A stretch of DNA of 64,000 nucleotides from Streptomyces sp. NRRL WC-3605. GTDB taxonomy: Bacteria > Actinomycetota > Actinomycetes > Streptomycetales > Streptomycetaceae. The notes under the pieces are model-generated. The model made no database searches and was not told the origin of the DNA. It saw only the letters and a program-made list of their open reading frames with translations. Positions 25,772 to 33,716 of this stretch are shown one piece after another; the stretch's first letter is position 1, and every line of letters begins with the position of its first letter. The stretch is from NCBI RefSeq assembly GCF_001509795.1, contig NZ_LLZN01000043.1, forward strand, positions 8,492-72,491, in the 5' to 3' direction. Made by a program: the position numbers and the translations under genes.

Positions 25772-26155
25772 TCAGGCAGGTTGGCCGTCCATGCCCTCGT
25801 GCGTGCGAGCATGGGCGGTCTCGGCAGCCCTTCGCATGTTCCACTTCACCAGGGGCTGCAACGCCTCGATCAGGGCTTCACCCAGGGGCGTGAGACTGTA
25901 GGTGATCTGAACGGGCGTGGTGGGGACCACGGTCCTTCTGATGAGCTCCTGGCCTTCGAGTTCCTTGAGCCGCTGGGAGAGCAGACGGTCGGATATGCCG
26001 TCGATCATCGCTCGGTACTCCACGAAGCGCCTGGCCCCCTGGGCGGCCGCGCCCAGGATCGAGCCCGTCCAGCGGCGGCCGACCATGTCGAGGGCTTCCT
26101 GGAACCTCGGGCACGTCTCGTCATGGATGGACCCGCGCTCGAGCTGTCGTGACAT
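25772..26155 (-). CDS. HxlR-family winged-helix regulator
   Basis: A 127-residue protein with the HxlR signature: a Cys near the N-terminus (ETCPRFQEALDMVGRRWTGS) and a winged helix (FVEYRAMIDGISDRLLSQRL, KELEGQELIRRTVVPTTPVQ, ITYSLTPLGEALIEAL). The conserved Cys often senses quinones, diamide or aldehydes in this family. It is divergent from the LLM/FAD oxidoreductase pair, with palindromic operators between them, and probably regulates both sides. Confidence 0.9.
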   Translation of the reverse strand: MSRQLERGSIHDETCPRFQEALDMVGRRWTGSILGAAAQGARRFVEYRAMIDGISDRLLSQRLKELEGQELIRRTVVPTTPVQITYSLTPLGEALIEALQPLVKWNMRRAAETAHARTHEGMDGQPA

Positions 26156-26179
26156 GTGATCAACCCCTTGGCAGCACCC

Positions 26180-26201
26180 TTAGTAGCTTACTAAATATTA
26201 G
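26180..26201. promoter_or_regulatory. Probable HxlR operator: two overlapping palindromes
   Basis: TTAGTA-GCT-TACTAA (26180-26194) is a perfect inverted repeat and CTAA-ATA-TTAG (26191-26201) overlaps its right arm. The patch is strikingly AT-rich for this genome. It lies between the divergent HxlR gene and the flavin oxidoreductase operon. Confidence 0.7.
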
Positions 26202-26251
26202 CACCTAACGAGTCGTTTGCCGGGCTTCGGCGGCTGCCGCACTGTGATGAC

Positions 26252-27151
26252 ATGACTGACTACGGACACGAGCTGTCGTTCGGCTTGAGCCTCGACCCGA
26301 CAGCGGACGCACTCGAAGAGACCCGCCGGCTCGCACGCCGTGCCGACGACGGCGGCCTGGACTACCTCGCCGTCCAGGACCACCCGTACCAGCCCGGACA
26401 CCTGGAAACCTGGACACTGATCAGTCACCTGTCAGCAGTGACCCACCGCATCTCGTTCCTCACGGACGTGGCCGACCTCCAACTGCGGCCCCCGACCATG
26501 CTCGCCAAGGCCACAGCCTCGCTGAGCGTCCTCACGGAGGGCCGCATCCAGCTCGGAGTCGGCGGCGGTGCCTTCGCCGACGCGATCGCCTCGATGGGCG
26601 GTCTGCCCCGCCGTGGCGCCCAGATGGTCGCCTTCACCGAGGAGTCCCTCCACCTCATGCACCAGGCTCTGGCAGGTGGCGTGGTGAGGATGCAGACCCC
26701 CCACCATGCCGTGACGGGTTACCGCGCCGGCCCCGTGGCGTCCGCGCCGGTGCGGCTGTGGCTGGGCGCCCAGAAGCCGAAGATGCTCAACGTGACGGGC
26801 CGGGCGGCCGACGGCTGGATCTCCCCGCTGAACATCTACGTGCCTCCCGAGGAGGTGCCCGCGCGCCAGCAGATCATCGACGAGGCGGCCACAGCGGCCG
26901 GGCGCGATCCGCGGTCCATCCGGCGCATCTACAACGTCCTCGGGACCATCGGGGCGCACGGCGCCGGCCCGGGACTCGTGGGAGACGTCCAGGTGTGGGC
27001 GGACACCCTCAGTGACTGGGCTCTGCGACTGGGCTTCGACACCTTCGTCTTCTGGCCCACGGGGGACGCGGAGAACCAGCTCGACGTCTTCGCCTCACAC
27101 GTCGTACCGGTCGTGCGCGCACGCGTCGCAGCCGCCCGGGGGCGACGATGA
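26252..27151 (+). CDS. LLM-class (luciferase-like) flavin-dependent oxidoreductase
   Basis: A 299-residue TIM-barrel oxidoreductase of the bacterial luciferase superfamily, using FMN or F420. It opens LSFGLSLDPTADALEETRRL and contains LDYLAVQDHPYQPG, RISFLTDVADLQLRPPTMLA, LSVLTEGRIQLGVGGG and PVRLWLGAQKPKMLNVTGRA (the phosphate-binding side). Which cofactor it uses cannot be decided here. The stop overlaps the start of the next FAD enzyme (ATGA), so the two are co-translated under HxlR control. Confidence 0.87.
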   Translation: MTDYGHELSFGLSLDPTADALEETRRLARRADDGGLDYLAVQDHPYQPGHLETWTLISHLSAVTHRISFLTDVADLQLRPPTMLAKATASLSVLTEGRIQLGVGGGAFADAIASMGGLPRRGAQMVAFTEESLHLMHQALAGGVVRMQTPHHAVTGYRAGPVASAPVRLWLGAQKPKMLNVTGRAADGWISPLNIYVPPEEVPARQQIIDEAATAAGRDPRSIRRIYNVLGTIGAHGAGPGLVGDVQVWADTLSDWALRLGFDTFVFWPTGDAENQLDVFASHVVPVVRARVAAARGRR

Positions 27152-28452
27152 GAGGGGACCGGGCCGCTGCGTCGACCGCACTGTCCGGCAGGCTGATCAC
27201 CCCCGGCGACAGCAGCTACACGGCGTACCGCTCCACCTACACCACCGTGGGCAGCCCCGCCGTCGTCGCCGTCCCCGAATCCGCCGGTGACGTCGCCGCC
27301 GCCCTGCTCCTGGCGCGGGAGCGCGGTCTTCCTCTCGCGGTGCGCAGCGGTGGCCACGGACTGTCCGGCAGCGGCACGAACAACGGGGGCATGGTCATCG
27401 ATCTCCGGCGAATGAACAAGGTCACCGTGCTGGACCGCGGGAAGCGCCGGGTGAGGGTCGAGGCCGGAGCCCGCTGGGCGCAGGTCGCCGAGGCGCTGAG
27501 CCCTCATGGTCTCGCCATCAGCTCCGGCGATCACGGCAATGTCGGGGTCGGCGGGCTGGCCTCGGGCGGTGGCGTCGGGTGGCTGGTCCGGAGCTTCGGA
27601 CTGGCGGTCGACCGCATACGTGCCGTCGAGGTGGTGCTCGCCGACGGTTCGGCCGTGCGCGCCGACGACTCCACCGAAGCAGATCTCCTGTGGGTGATGC
27701 GCGGCGCCGGGGCAGGCGCGGGTATCGCCCTGGCCTTCGAGTTCGAGGCCGTCGAGCTGCGCGACGTTGGAGTCGCGCAGCTCGTCGCACGGGTCGATCC
27801 CGCGGGCCGGGTGCTCCAGCGCCTGGACGTCGCTTTGAAGGAGGCCCCGCGGGAGCTCACGACCGCTCTCATGCTGTCCTCGCAGGGCTCGATGACCAGT
27901 GCCTTCATCACAGCGGTCGTGGCCTCGGACGACGAGCACGTCATACGACGGTCCCTCGAGCCCCTTCTCGGTCTCAGGGATGTGGCACTCCAGCAGGCCG
28001 TGATCACCCCCTACACGAATCTGGTGCCGCGTCAGCACATGCATGCCAATACGGGGCAGATGCCATCCGTCACGACGAACGGTCTGGTCACCGACATCAC
28101 GCCGGCCGCTGCCCGTGCGATCGTCGACATGGCGAGCGGACCCACACCCGTGCACCTCCAGATGCGGTCGCTCGGCGGCGCCGTGTCCGACGTCGATCCC
28201 GCCACCACAGCCTTCCCCCACCGGCATCAGCGGTCCCTCGTCATCGCCTCCACCTTCCCTCCTTATGGCCGCGAAGCCCTGGTCCGGGCATGGGAGCCGA
28301 TGGCGGAACATGCAGATGGGGCGTACGTGAACTTCGTGAGCCACCCGGACGCCGCCATGTTCGACCAGACATATCCGGGGCTCACCGGTGCCCGTGTGAC
28401 CGAGTTGTGGAAGCACTACGACCCCGAGGGCATTCTGCGCCCGGGCGGCTGA
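27148..28452 (+). CDS. FAD-linked (VAO/BBE-type) oxidoreductase
   Basis: A 434-residue FAD_binding_4 protein with a C-terminal BBE-type tail (YVNFVSHPDAAMFDQTYPGL ending KHYDPEGILRPGG). VRSGGHGLSG supplies the histidine (His70) that covalently binds FAD in berberine-bridge enzymes. The second attachment site is GDHGNVGVGG, with no cysteine where bicovalent members have GxCxxVG. This predicts single covalent attachment. Such enzymes oxidise sugars, alkaloids or polyketide alcohols. It overlaps the LLM gene by four bases. Confidence 0.88.
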   Translation: MRGDRAAASTALSGRLITPGDSSYTAYRSTYTTVGSPAVVAVPESAGDVAAALLLARERGLPLAVRSGGHGLSGSGTNNGGMVIDLRRMNKVTVLDRGKRRVRVEAGARWAQVAEALSPHGLAISSGDHGNVGVGGLASGGGVGWLVRSFGLAVDRIRAVEVVLADGSAVRADDSTEADLLWVMRGAGAGAGIALAFEFEAVELRDVGVAQLVARVDPAGRVLQRLDVALKEAPRELTTALMLSSQGSMTSAFITAVVASDDEHVIRRSLEPLLGLRDVALQQAVITPYTNLVPRQHMHANTGQMPSVTTNGLVTDITPAAARAIVDMASGPTPVHLQMRSLGGAVSDVDPATTAFPHRHQRSLVIASTFPPYGREALVRAWEPMAEHADGAYVNFVSHPDAAMFDQTYPGLTGARVTELWKHYDPEGILRPGG

Positions 28453-28480
28453 CCGGGTGCATGCGGCCTCCAGGACCATG

Positions 28481-29404
28481 TCAGCCGGTGTGACCGCCGC
28501 CTTCTGGAGAACCCTCGGAAGAAGCGACTGCCCTCGCAGTGCGATCCTCCGTGCGCCCGTCTTCTGCGGGCGTGCGGGTGGAGCCGTTCAGGGAGGCGAG
28601 CAGGGAGAGACGCTCTTCGGAATCGCTGCCGGGGCGGGCATGGTAGGTGACGAGGGTCTGCCCCGGGCTGCCGGGGATCAGCAATTTCTCGTAGTGCAGT
28701 GTCAGCGTGCCGACCTGAGGATGCTGCAGTCGGCTGGTGCCGGTTGCCTTGTGCTTGACGTCCTGGCGGGCCCAGAGCCTGCGGAAGCGGTCACTGCGGA
28801 CGGACAGCTCGCCCACGATCTCGACAAGGCGTGGATCAGTTGTGTCGGGACCGGCGACGGACCGGAGGTAGGGCACGATGCGGGCGGTCATCTCCTCCCA
28901 GTCCGAGTGCAGGGCGCGCAGCTCGGGTTCCAGGAAGGCGGCGAGGATGCTGTTGTGGCCAGGTGCGTTGAACGGTGAGAGTGCGATCGCCAGAGGGTTG
29001 GCAGCGAGCACGTCCATGTAGGTGCCGTGGACGTACGCCGGGGTCAGCGGCCAGGAGTTGATGAGCGTACGAATGCCGTCGCCGGCCTGCTCGGGGCGGG
29101 GGCGTCGCCGGCGGATGCGGGGGGAAGCGGCGAGCTGGAGGAGGTAGGCGGTGGCCTCTTCGTCCAGTTGCAGTGCGCCCGCGATGCTGAGCAGGACCTG
29201 TTCGGAAGGGTGCCTGTCGCGGCCTTGTTCGAGACGCACGTAGTAGTCGGAGCTGACGCCGGCGAGGAAGGCGACTTCCTCCCGCCGCAGGCCCGCGACG
29301 CGCCGGTTGCCCGTATCGGGGATTCCCACCGCGGCGGGCGGGACGAGTTCCCTGCGGGCCCGCAGGTAGGCGGCCAGAGGGCCTGGATCACCGGTGGCTG
29401 TCAT
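28481..29404 (-). CDS. MmyB-type XRE regulator (HTH_31 plus MmyB ligand-binding domain)
   Basis: A 307-residue regulator. The HTH contains RRVAGLRREEVAFLAGVSSD, YYVRLEQGRDRHPSEQVLLS. It is followed by the MmyB-like PAS-related domain (INSWPLTPAYVHGTYMDVLA, NPLAIALSPFNAPGHN, FRRLWARQDV, HPQVGTLTLHYEKLLIPGSP). Members in Streptomyces usually sit divergent to a short-chain dehydrogenase they control, exactly as here. A fatty-acid-like ligand has been proposed for MmyB domains. Confidence 0.92.
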   Translation of the reverse strand: MTATGDPGPLAAYLRARRELVPPAAVGIPDTGNRRVAGLRREEVAFLAGVSSDYYVRLEQGRDRHPSEQVLLSIAGALQLDEEATAYLLQLAASPRIRRRRPRPEQAGDGIRTLINSWPLTPAYVHGTYMDVLAANPLAIALSPFNAPGHNSILAAFLEPELRALHSDWEEMTARIVPYLRSVAGPDTTDPRLVEIVGELSVRSDRFRRLWARQDVKHKATGTSRLQHPQVGTLTLHYEKLLIPGSPGQTLVTYHARPGSDSEERLSLLASLNGSTRTPAEDGRTEDRTARAVASSEGSPEGGGHTG

Positions 29405-29528
29405 CGTTCCAGAGTAGGCAGGTCGCTCCTGGTCCGGGTGGCCCTGTCACTCCCAGTCTCAGCCGGTCCTGGGCGGCGGCCCAGGGACTCGTCAGCATGG
29501 CAGAGCACGGCCGACACCGGCAGAATCG

Positions 29529-29597
29529 TTCGATGACGCGGTCCCCGCCGGAGGAATCGGGACGGGAACCGGCGGAGTCATTCGATGACGCGGTCCC
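29529..29597. repeat. 17-base direct repeat between MmyB regulator and SDR
   Basis: TTCGATGACGCGGTCCC occurs at 29529-29545 and again at 29581-29597, a period of 52 bases, in the divergent intergenic region. Between the copies GCCGG and CCGGC-containing arms form a partial inverted repeat. It may be a duplicated regulator binding site; I cannot prove binding. Confidence 0.6.
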
Positions 29598-29662
29598 TGC
29601 CACACGAAGCGGGGCAGGTCGAGCCGTGCTCCCGTAGCCCCTGTACCGACCGAGGAGCACCC

Positions 29663-30586
29663 ATGTCCGAACTCTTCCGCAGTCCCTTCGACCGCGACTC
29701 CACCGCCGCTGAGGTGATCGAAGGAGTCGACCTGTCCGGCAAGCGTGCCGTGGTCACCGGCGCCACCTCCGGCATCGGTGTGGAAACGGCCTGGGCGCTG
29801 GCGGCCGCCGGCGCCGACGTCACGCTCGCGGTCCGGCGGCTCGACGCGGGCGAGACGGTCGCCGCGGACCTTCGGGCCCGGTCCGGCAACGATGCCGTTC
29901 ACGTCTCCCGCCTCGACGTGGCGGACCTGGACTCCGTGAACACCTTCACCGCCGACTGGAGCGGCCCTCTGCACATCCTGGTCAACAATGCCGGGATCAT
30001 GATGCTGCCCGAGCTGGAGCGGGGCATCGGCGGCCAGGAGCAGCAGTTCGCCACGAATTACCTGGGGCACTTCGCCCTGGCGCTGGGGTTGCACCGGGCA
30101 CTGGCCGAGGCCGGCGGCGCACGTGTGGTGACCGTGTCCTCCAGTGGCCACCTGTTCTCGCCGGTCGTCTTCGACGACGTCGACTACCGCTTCCGCCCCT
30201 ACGACCCGCTCGGCGCCTATGGCCAGTCGAAGACGGCGGAGGTGCTGCTGGCCGTGGAGGCGGACCGGCGCTGGTCGGACGACGGCATCCGGGCCAACGC
30301 GCTGCACCCCGGGGCGATCGCCACCAATCTCCAGCGGCACACCGGCGGGCTGAAGACGCCCGAGCCGTACCGCAAGACCATCGAACAGGGCGCTGCCACC
30401 ACTGTGTTCCTCGCCGCCTCCCCGCTGGTGGACGGCATCGGCGGCCGCTATTTCGAGGACGTCAACGAGGCACCCCAGGTGACCGCACGGCCCACGGAAC
30501 TGGGTGTGCCGGGAGTGGCGCCCTACGCGCTCGACGGCGCGAACGCCGAGCGTCTGTGGAACCTCGGCGCCACCATCCTGTCCTGA
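29663..30586 (+). CDS. Short-chain dehydrogenase/reductase
   Basis: A 307-residue SDR with TGATSGIGVETAWALAAAGA (cofactor loop), NNAGIMMLPELERGI, the catalytic Ser in VSSSGHLFSP and YGQSK (Tyr/Lys pair). It resembles retinol-dehydrogenase or DltE-type oxidoreductases with NADP preference. ATG 29663 is set by GAGGAG at 29652. It is divergent from the MmyB-type regulator, its likely controller. Confidence 0.9.
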   Translation: MSELFRSPFDRDSTAAEVIEGVDLSGKRAVVTGATSGIGVETAWALAAAGADVTLAVRRLDAGETVAADLRARSGNDAVHVSRLDVADLDSVNTFTADWSGPLHILVNNAGIMMLPELERGIGGQEQQFATNYLGHFALALGLHRALAEAGGARVVTVSSSGHLFSPVVFDDVDYRFRPYDPLGAYGQSKTAEVLLAVEADRRWSDDGIRANALHPGAIATNLQRHTGGLKTPEPYRKTIEQGAATTVFLAASPLVDGIGGRYFEDVNEAPQVTARPTELGVPGVAPYALDGANAERLWNLGATILS

Positions 30587-30641
30587 CCGAGCCAAGAGAA
30601 GCGGGGGCTGAAGAAGGCGAGAACAGGCCGGTGGGAGGTCG

Positions 30642-30658
30642 ACAGTTCACCAAACTGT
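30642..30658. repeat. Inverted repeat ACAGTT-N5-AACTGT
   Basis: A perfect 6-5-6 inverted repeat, overlapped by two direct copies of GTTCACCAA. It lies about 55 bases after the SDR stop, in the 288-base gap (30587-30874) that ends at the converging MDR gene. I recognise no gene in that gap. The palindrome looks like an operator without an obvious promoter. Confidence 0.45.
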
Positions 30659-30874
30659 TCACCAACGCACTGACCATCACCAACATGAAGAACGCCCAGG
30701 ACGTCCTGACGAACGTCTGGAACGTGGTGAGGCCGGAGCGTCCGGACTCGTCGACGCCGCCCGCCTGCTCGCTCGTGCGAAGGGTTCTTCAGCATTGGAT
30801 GCGGTCGGGGCAGGCTCGCAGCCGCACACCCCGACACGTTCCTGAAGGACGGTGGCGTGCGGGCTCAGTGCTGG

Positions 30875-31834
30875 TCAGAATTCGAGAATCAGACGACCAC
30901 GCACTCCCCCCGCTTCGAGGAGACGGTGGGCCCGTGCCGCTTCCTCGGGCGGAAAACGGCCTGCGACCCTCAACGTCAGCCTCCCCTCGCCGGCGAGCCG
31001 ACAGAGAAGGCCGAGCTTGTCCGAGCGGCCGTCGTAGTCGTGGACGAAGGTGGCGAACAACCGCACGCCGTGCCTCTCCGCTGCCTTCTCGAACGCCCGC
31101 TGCCCGGCCACACCACGCACGAAGGCGAGCCTGCCGCCCTTGCGGATCACTCCCAGCAGCGGAGTCCCGATGACCGCCGCGTCCAGTACGGCGTCGACGC
31201 CGTCGGGGGCGTGAGCCCGAAACTCCTCGGCCACACCAGAGCCGCGAGGGACGACAACGTCCGCTCCCAGGGCGGCAACCAGCTGTGCATCGTTCGGCGA
31301 CGCGTCGGCCAGTACGCGATGCCCGGCCACCTTGGCCAATTGCACCGCGAACCCTCCCACTGCTCCGGCGGCACCCGTCACCGCGAGGGTGCTGCCCGTC
31401 GGCAGATCCAATTGATCGAGGGCCCGCAGAGCCGTCAGTCCATTGAGCGGCAGCGTGGCCGCCTCGGCGTCATCGGCTCCGGCCGGCGCGGGAACGACCC
31501 ACGAGCCGGGCAGCACGACCTGCTCGGCGTATCCGCCGCCGTTGCGCAAGGTCGGATTCACCAGGGCCACCACCCGATCACCGAGGGAGAGGCCGACATC
31601 GGAGCAGGCCCCCACCTCGTCGATCGCGCCGGCCACGTCAAGCCCCGGAATGATGGGCTCCGAGCCTTGGAACCGCAGAGGTGCGGCGCCCCTTCTGATC
31701 AGGGTGTCCGCCGGACTGACGGCGGCGGCTCTCACGCGGATTCGTACCTCACCGGGTCCCGCGTGGGGTGCGTCCCGATCGACGACCTGGAGTACCTCCG
31801 GGCCGCCGAAACTGAAAAGGCCTACTGCCTTCAT
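30875..31834 (-). CDS. MDR-superfamily NAD(P)H quinone oxidoreductase-like enzyme, A
   Basis: A 319-residue zinc-independent medium-chain reductase. The GroES-like N-terminus reads MKAVGLFSFGGPEVLQVVDR with PGLDVAGAIDEVG. The nucleotide-binding loop is TGAAGAVGGFAVQLAKVAGH, a variant of the AxxGxxG motif. Zinc ligands are absent, fitting quinone or enone reduction. It is divergent from a TetR gene, and an operator palindrome lies between them. Confidence 0.88.
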   Translation of the reverse strand: MKAVGLFSFGGPEVLQVVDRDAPHAGPGEVRIRVRAAAVSPADTLIRRGAAPLRFQGSEPIIPGLDVAGAIDEVGACSDVGLSLGDRVVALVNPTLRNGGGYAEQVVLPGSWVVPAPAGADDAEAATLPLNGLTALRALDQLDLPTGSTLAVTGAAGAVGGFAVQLAKVAGHRVLADASPNDAQLVAALGADVVVPRGSGVAEEFRAHAPDGVDAVLDAAVIGTPLLGVIRKGGRLAFVRGVAGQRAFEKAAERHGVRLFATFVHDYDGRSDKLGLLCRLAGEGRLTLRVAGRFPPEEAARAHRLLEAGGVRGRLILEF

Positions 31835-31965
31835 GGCGGATCCAAGTCAGACGCGGAGTGGCATGCCACGGGATCTCATTCGATGCTCTCAGCCTTCGCG
31901 GTCCTCCGCCGACCTAAGGCGCAACGACGGCCCAAGGCCTCCTTGGCGTTTCTTAATCGAACGTA

Positions 31966-31982
31966 CTAGTCTGTCTGATTAG
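31966..31982. promoter_or_regulatory. Probable operator of the TetR regulator at 31994
   Basis: CTAGTCTGTCTGATTAG is a 17-base imperfect palindrome (arms CTARTC/GAYTAG plus inner matches). It ends within the AGGAGG ribosome binding site of the TetR gene and lies between that gene and the divergent MDR enzyme A. This placement suits autorepression and control of the neighbours. Confidence 0.65.
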
Positions 31983-31993
31983 GAGGTGCGCGG

Positions 31994-32566
31994 ATGGCGA
32001 CACGGATCAGGAAGACGAAGTCGGAGGAGAGGATCCTCACTGCGGCGGCCGCCTTGTTCTACACGCACGGACTGCGCGGCGTCGGCATCGATCAGGTTCT
32101 GGAGCTGTCAGGTGTTGCGAAGTCCACCCTGTACGTCCATTTTCGTACTAAAGAAGAGCTGATCGCGGCGTACCTGCGCACGACAGACGACTCGTGGATG
32201 GCGCAGCTGCAGGAAGCTGCCGCCCGCGCGGGCGATGACCCTCGAGACCGTCTCGTGGGGCTGTTCGATGCGTTGGCAGACGCCTTCGACCGCCATGGTT
32301 TCTTCGGCTGCCCGTTCGTCAGCGCGGCGATCGAGACGGATCTCGACTCGGAAGCCCGCACCATCACTCTGCAGCACACCCGACGACGTCAGGCATGGCT
32401 GACCGAGTTGAGCGAGCGGGCGGGCGCTGAGAGTCCGGCCGCCCTTGCCCGACACATAGGGCTGCTCATCGACGGCGCACTGACCTCTGGTCGCCTGCTG
32501 CAGGACAGGGCCGTCGTGGACGAGGCGAAGTCCGCGGCACGGCGCCTGGTCGCCGACCACACCTGA
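31994..32566 (+). CDS. TetR/AcrR-family repressor
   Basis: A 190-residue regulator. The HTH is EERILTAAAALFYTHGLRGV, GIDQVLELSGVAKSTLYVHF; the C-terminal domain is of the TetR_C_33/YxaF-LmrA kind (DRHGFFGCPFVSAAIETDLD). The conserved Cys in FFGCPF recalls NemR/AcuR-like electrophile sensors, though this is only suggestive. AGGAGG at 31981 sets ATG 31994. It is followed after 49 bases by MDR enzyme B in the same direction, with MDR enzyme A divergent. Confidence 0.9.
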   Translation: MATRIRKTKSEERILTAAAALFYTHGLRGVGIDQVLELSGVAKSTLYVHFRTKEELIAAYLRTTDDSWMAQLQEAAARAGDDPRDRLVGLFDALADAFDRHGFFGCPFVSAAIETDLDSEARTITLQHTRRRQAWLTELSERAGAESPAALARHIGLLIDGALTSGRLLQDRAVVDEAKSAARRLVADHT

Positions 32567-32615
32567 CCCCACCTCCTCCCCTCCGCTCCCCTACACAGGA
32601 AGGCACGGCACGCTC

Positions 32616-33599
32616 ATGCGCGCGATGGTCCTTGAAGAGTTCGGCACCCCCCTGGTCCTCCGGGAGATCGAGAAGCCCGCTCCGGGCCCGGGCCAGGTGC
32701 TGGTCAAGATCGCGTCCAGTGGCGTCAACCCGCTGGACGCCAAGATCCGGGCCGGCAAGGCGCCCCATGCGAAGCGCACGCCTCCAGCCGTTCTGGGGCT
32801 GGACATGGCAGGCGTGGTCGAGGAGGTCGGCACCGGGGTCAGTGACTTCGCCCCCGGCGACCAGGTCTTCGGCATGACCGGAGGCGTCGGAGACGTACAG
32901 GGATCGCTCGCCGAGTACGCGGCGGTGGACGCCCATCTCCTCGCACGGAAGCCTGCCTCTCTCACCCTGCGCGAGGCCGCGGTCCTGCCTCTGGTCTTCA
33001 TCACCTCGTGGGAGGGACTGGTGGACCGCGCTCAGGTCGACTCGGGACAGAAGGTCCTCGTCCACGGCGGAGCCGGTGGTATCGGTCATGTGGCCGTGCA
33101 GATCGCCCGAGCCCGCGGTGCCGAGGTCTTCGCCACCGCGTCCTCCTCGCGGCTGGAGGTCGTCGAGCGACTGGGAGCCACTCCCATCGACTACACGACC
33201 ACGTCCGTGGAGGACTACATGGCCAAGTACACGGGTGGGGAGGGGTTCGACGTCATCTTCGACACCGTCGGTGGGGCCGTGCTCGACAACTCCTTCAAGG
33301 CCGTCCGCACCTACACCGGCCACGTCGTCAGCGCCTTGGGCTGGGGAACCCACGCTCTCGCACCCCTCTCCTTCCGCGGGGCGACCTACTCCGGCGTCTT
33401 CACCCTGCTGCCCCTGCTCACCGGGCGCGGGCGGGAGCGGCACGGAGAGATCATGCGTGAGGCCGCCGCCCTCGCCGACGCGGGGGCGCTCAAGCCGATG
33501 GTCGACCCCAGGGTCTTCACCCTCACCGATATCGCCGCAGCGCACGAGGCCGTGGAGAGCGGCGCCACTCAGGGCAAGATCGTGGTCGACGTCGCCTGA
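32616..33599 (+). CDS. MDR-superfamily NADP-dependent oxidoreductase, B
   Basis: A 327-residue zinc-independent quinone reductase-like enzyme: MRAMVLEEFGTPLVLREIEK, VLGLDMAGVVEEVG, HGGAGGIGHVAVQIARARGA (cofactor loop), and DVIFDTVGGAVLDNSF. It probably reduces quinones or alpha,beta-unsaturated carbonyls with NADPH. It is downstream of TetR and presumably in the same repressed transcript. Confidence 0.9.
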   Translation: MRAMVLEEFGTPLVLREIEKPAPGPGQVLVKIASSGVNPLDAKIRAGKAPHAKRTPPAVLGLDMAGVVEEVGTGVSDFAPGDQVFGMTGGVGDVQGSLAEYAAVDAHLLARKPASLTLREAAVLPLVFITSWEGLVDRAQVDSGQKVLVHGGAGGIGHVAVQIARARGAEVFATASSSRLEVVERLGATPIDYTTTSVEDYMAKYTGGEGFDVIFDTVGGAVLDNSFKAVRTYTGHVVSALGWGTHALAPLSFRGATYSGVFTLLPLLTGRGRERHGEIMREAAALADAGALKPMVDPRVFTLTDIAAAHEAVESGATQGKIVVDVA

Positions 33600-33632
33600 C
33601 CGCTTCCTGAACCCGTACGCGTTGCACGCGGA

Positions 33633-33649
33633 GGCCCCCCCGAGGGGCC
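33633..33649. terminator. Hairpin between convergent genes
   Basis: GGCCCC-CCCGA-GGGGCC forms a 6-pair GC stem between the convergent MDR B and Gfo-Idh genes. No T tract follows. It is a plausible bidirectional terminator. Confidence 0.45.
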
Positions 33650-33716
33650 ATGCTGTGCCGGGGGCAGGTGCCCTAGCTGTGCTGTCCCCGACGGCTCCGC
33701 ACCGCACTGCGCCTGG

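Noticed and set aside
30656..30860. Possible small gene MKNAQDVLTNVWNVVRPERP after the SDR
   Set aside because: There is no ribosome binding site, the frame soon becomes Arg/Ser/Pro-rich noise, and it runs into the opposite-strand MDR gene.
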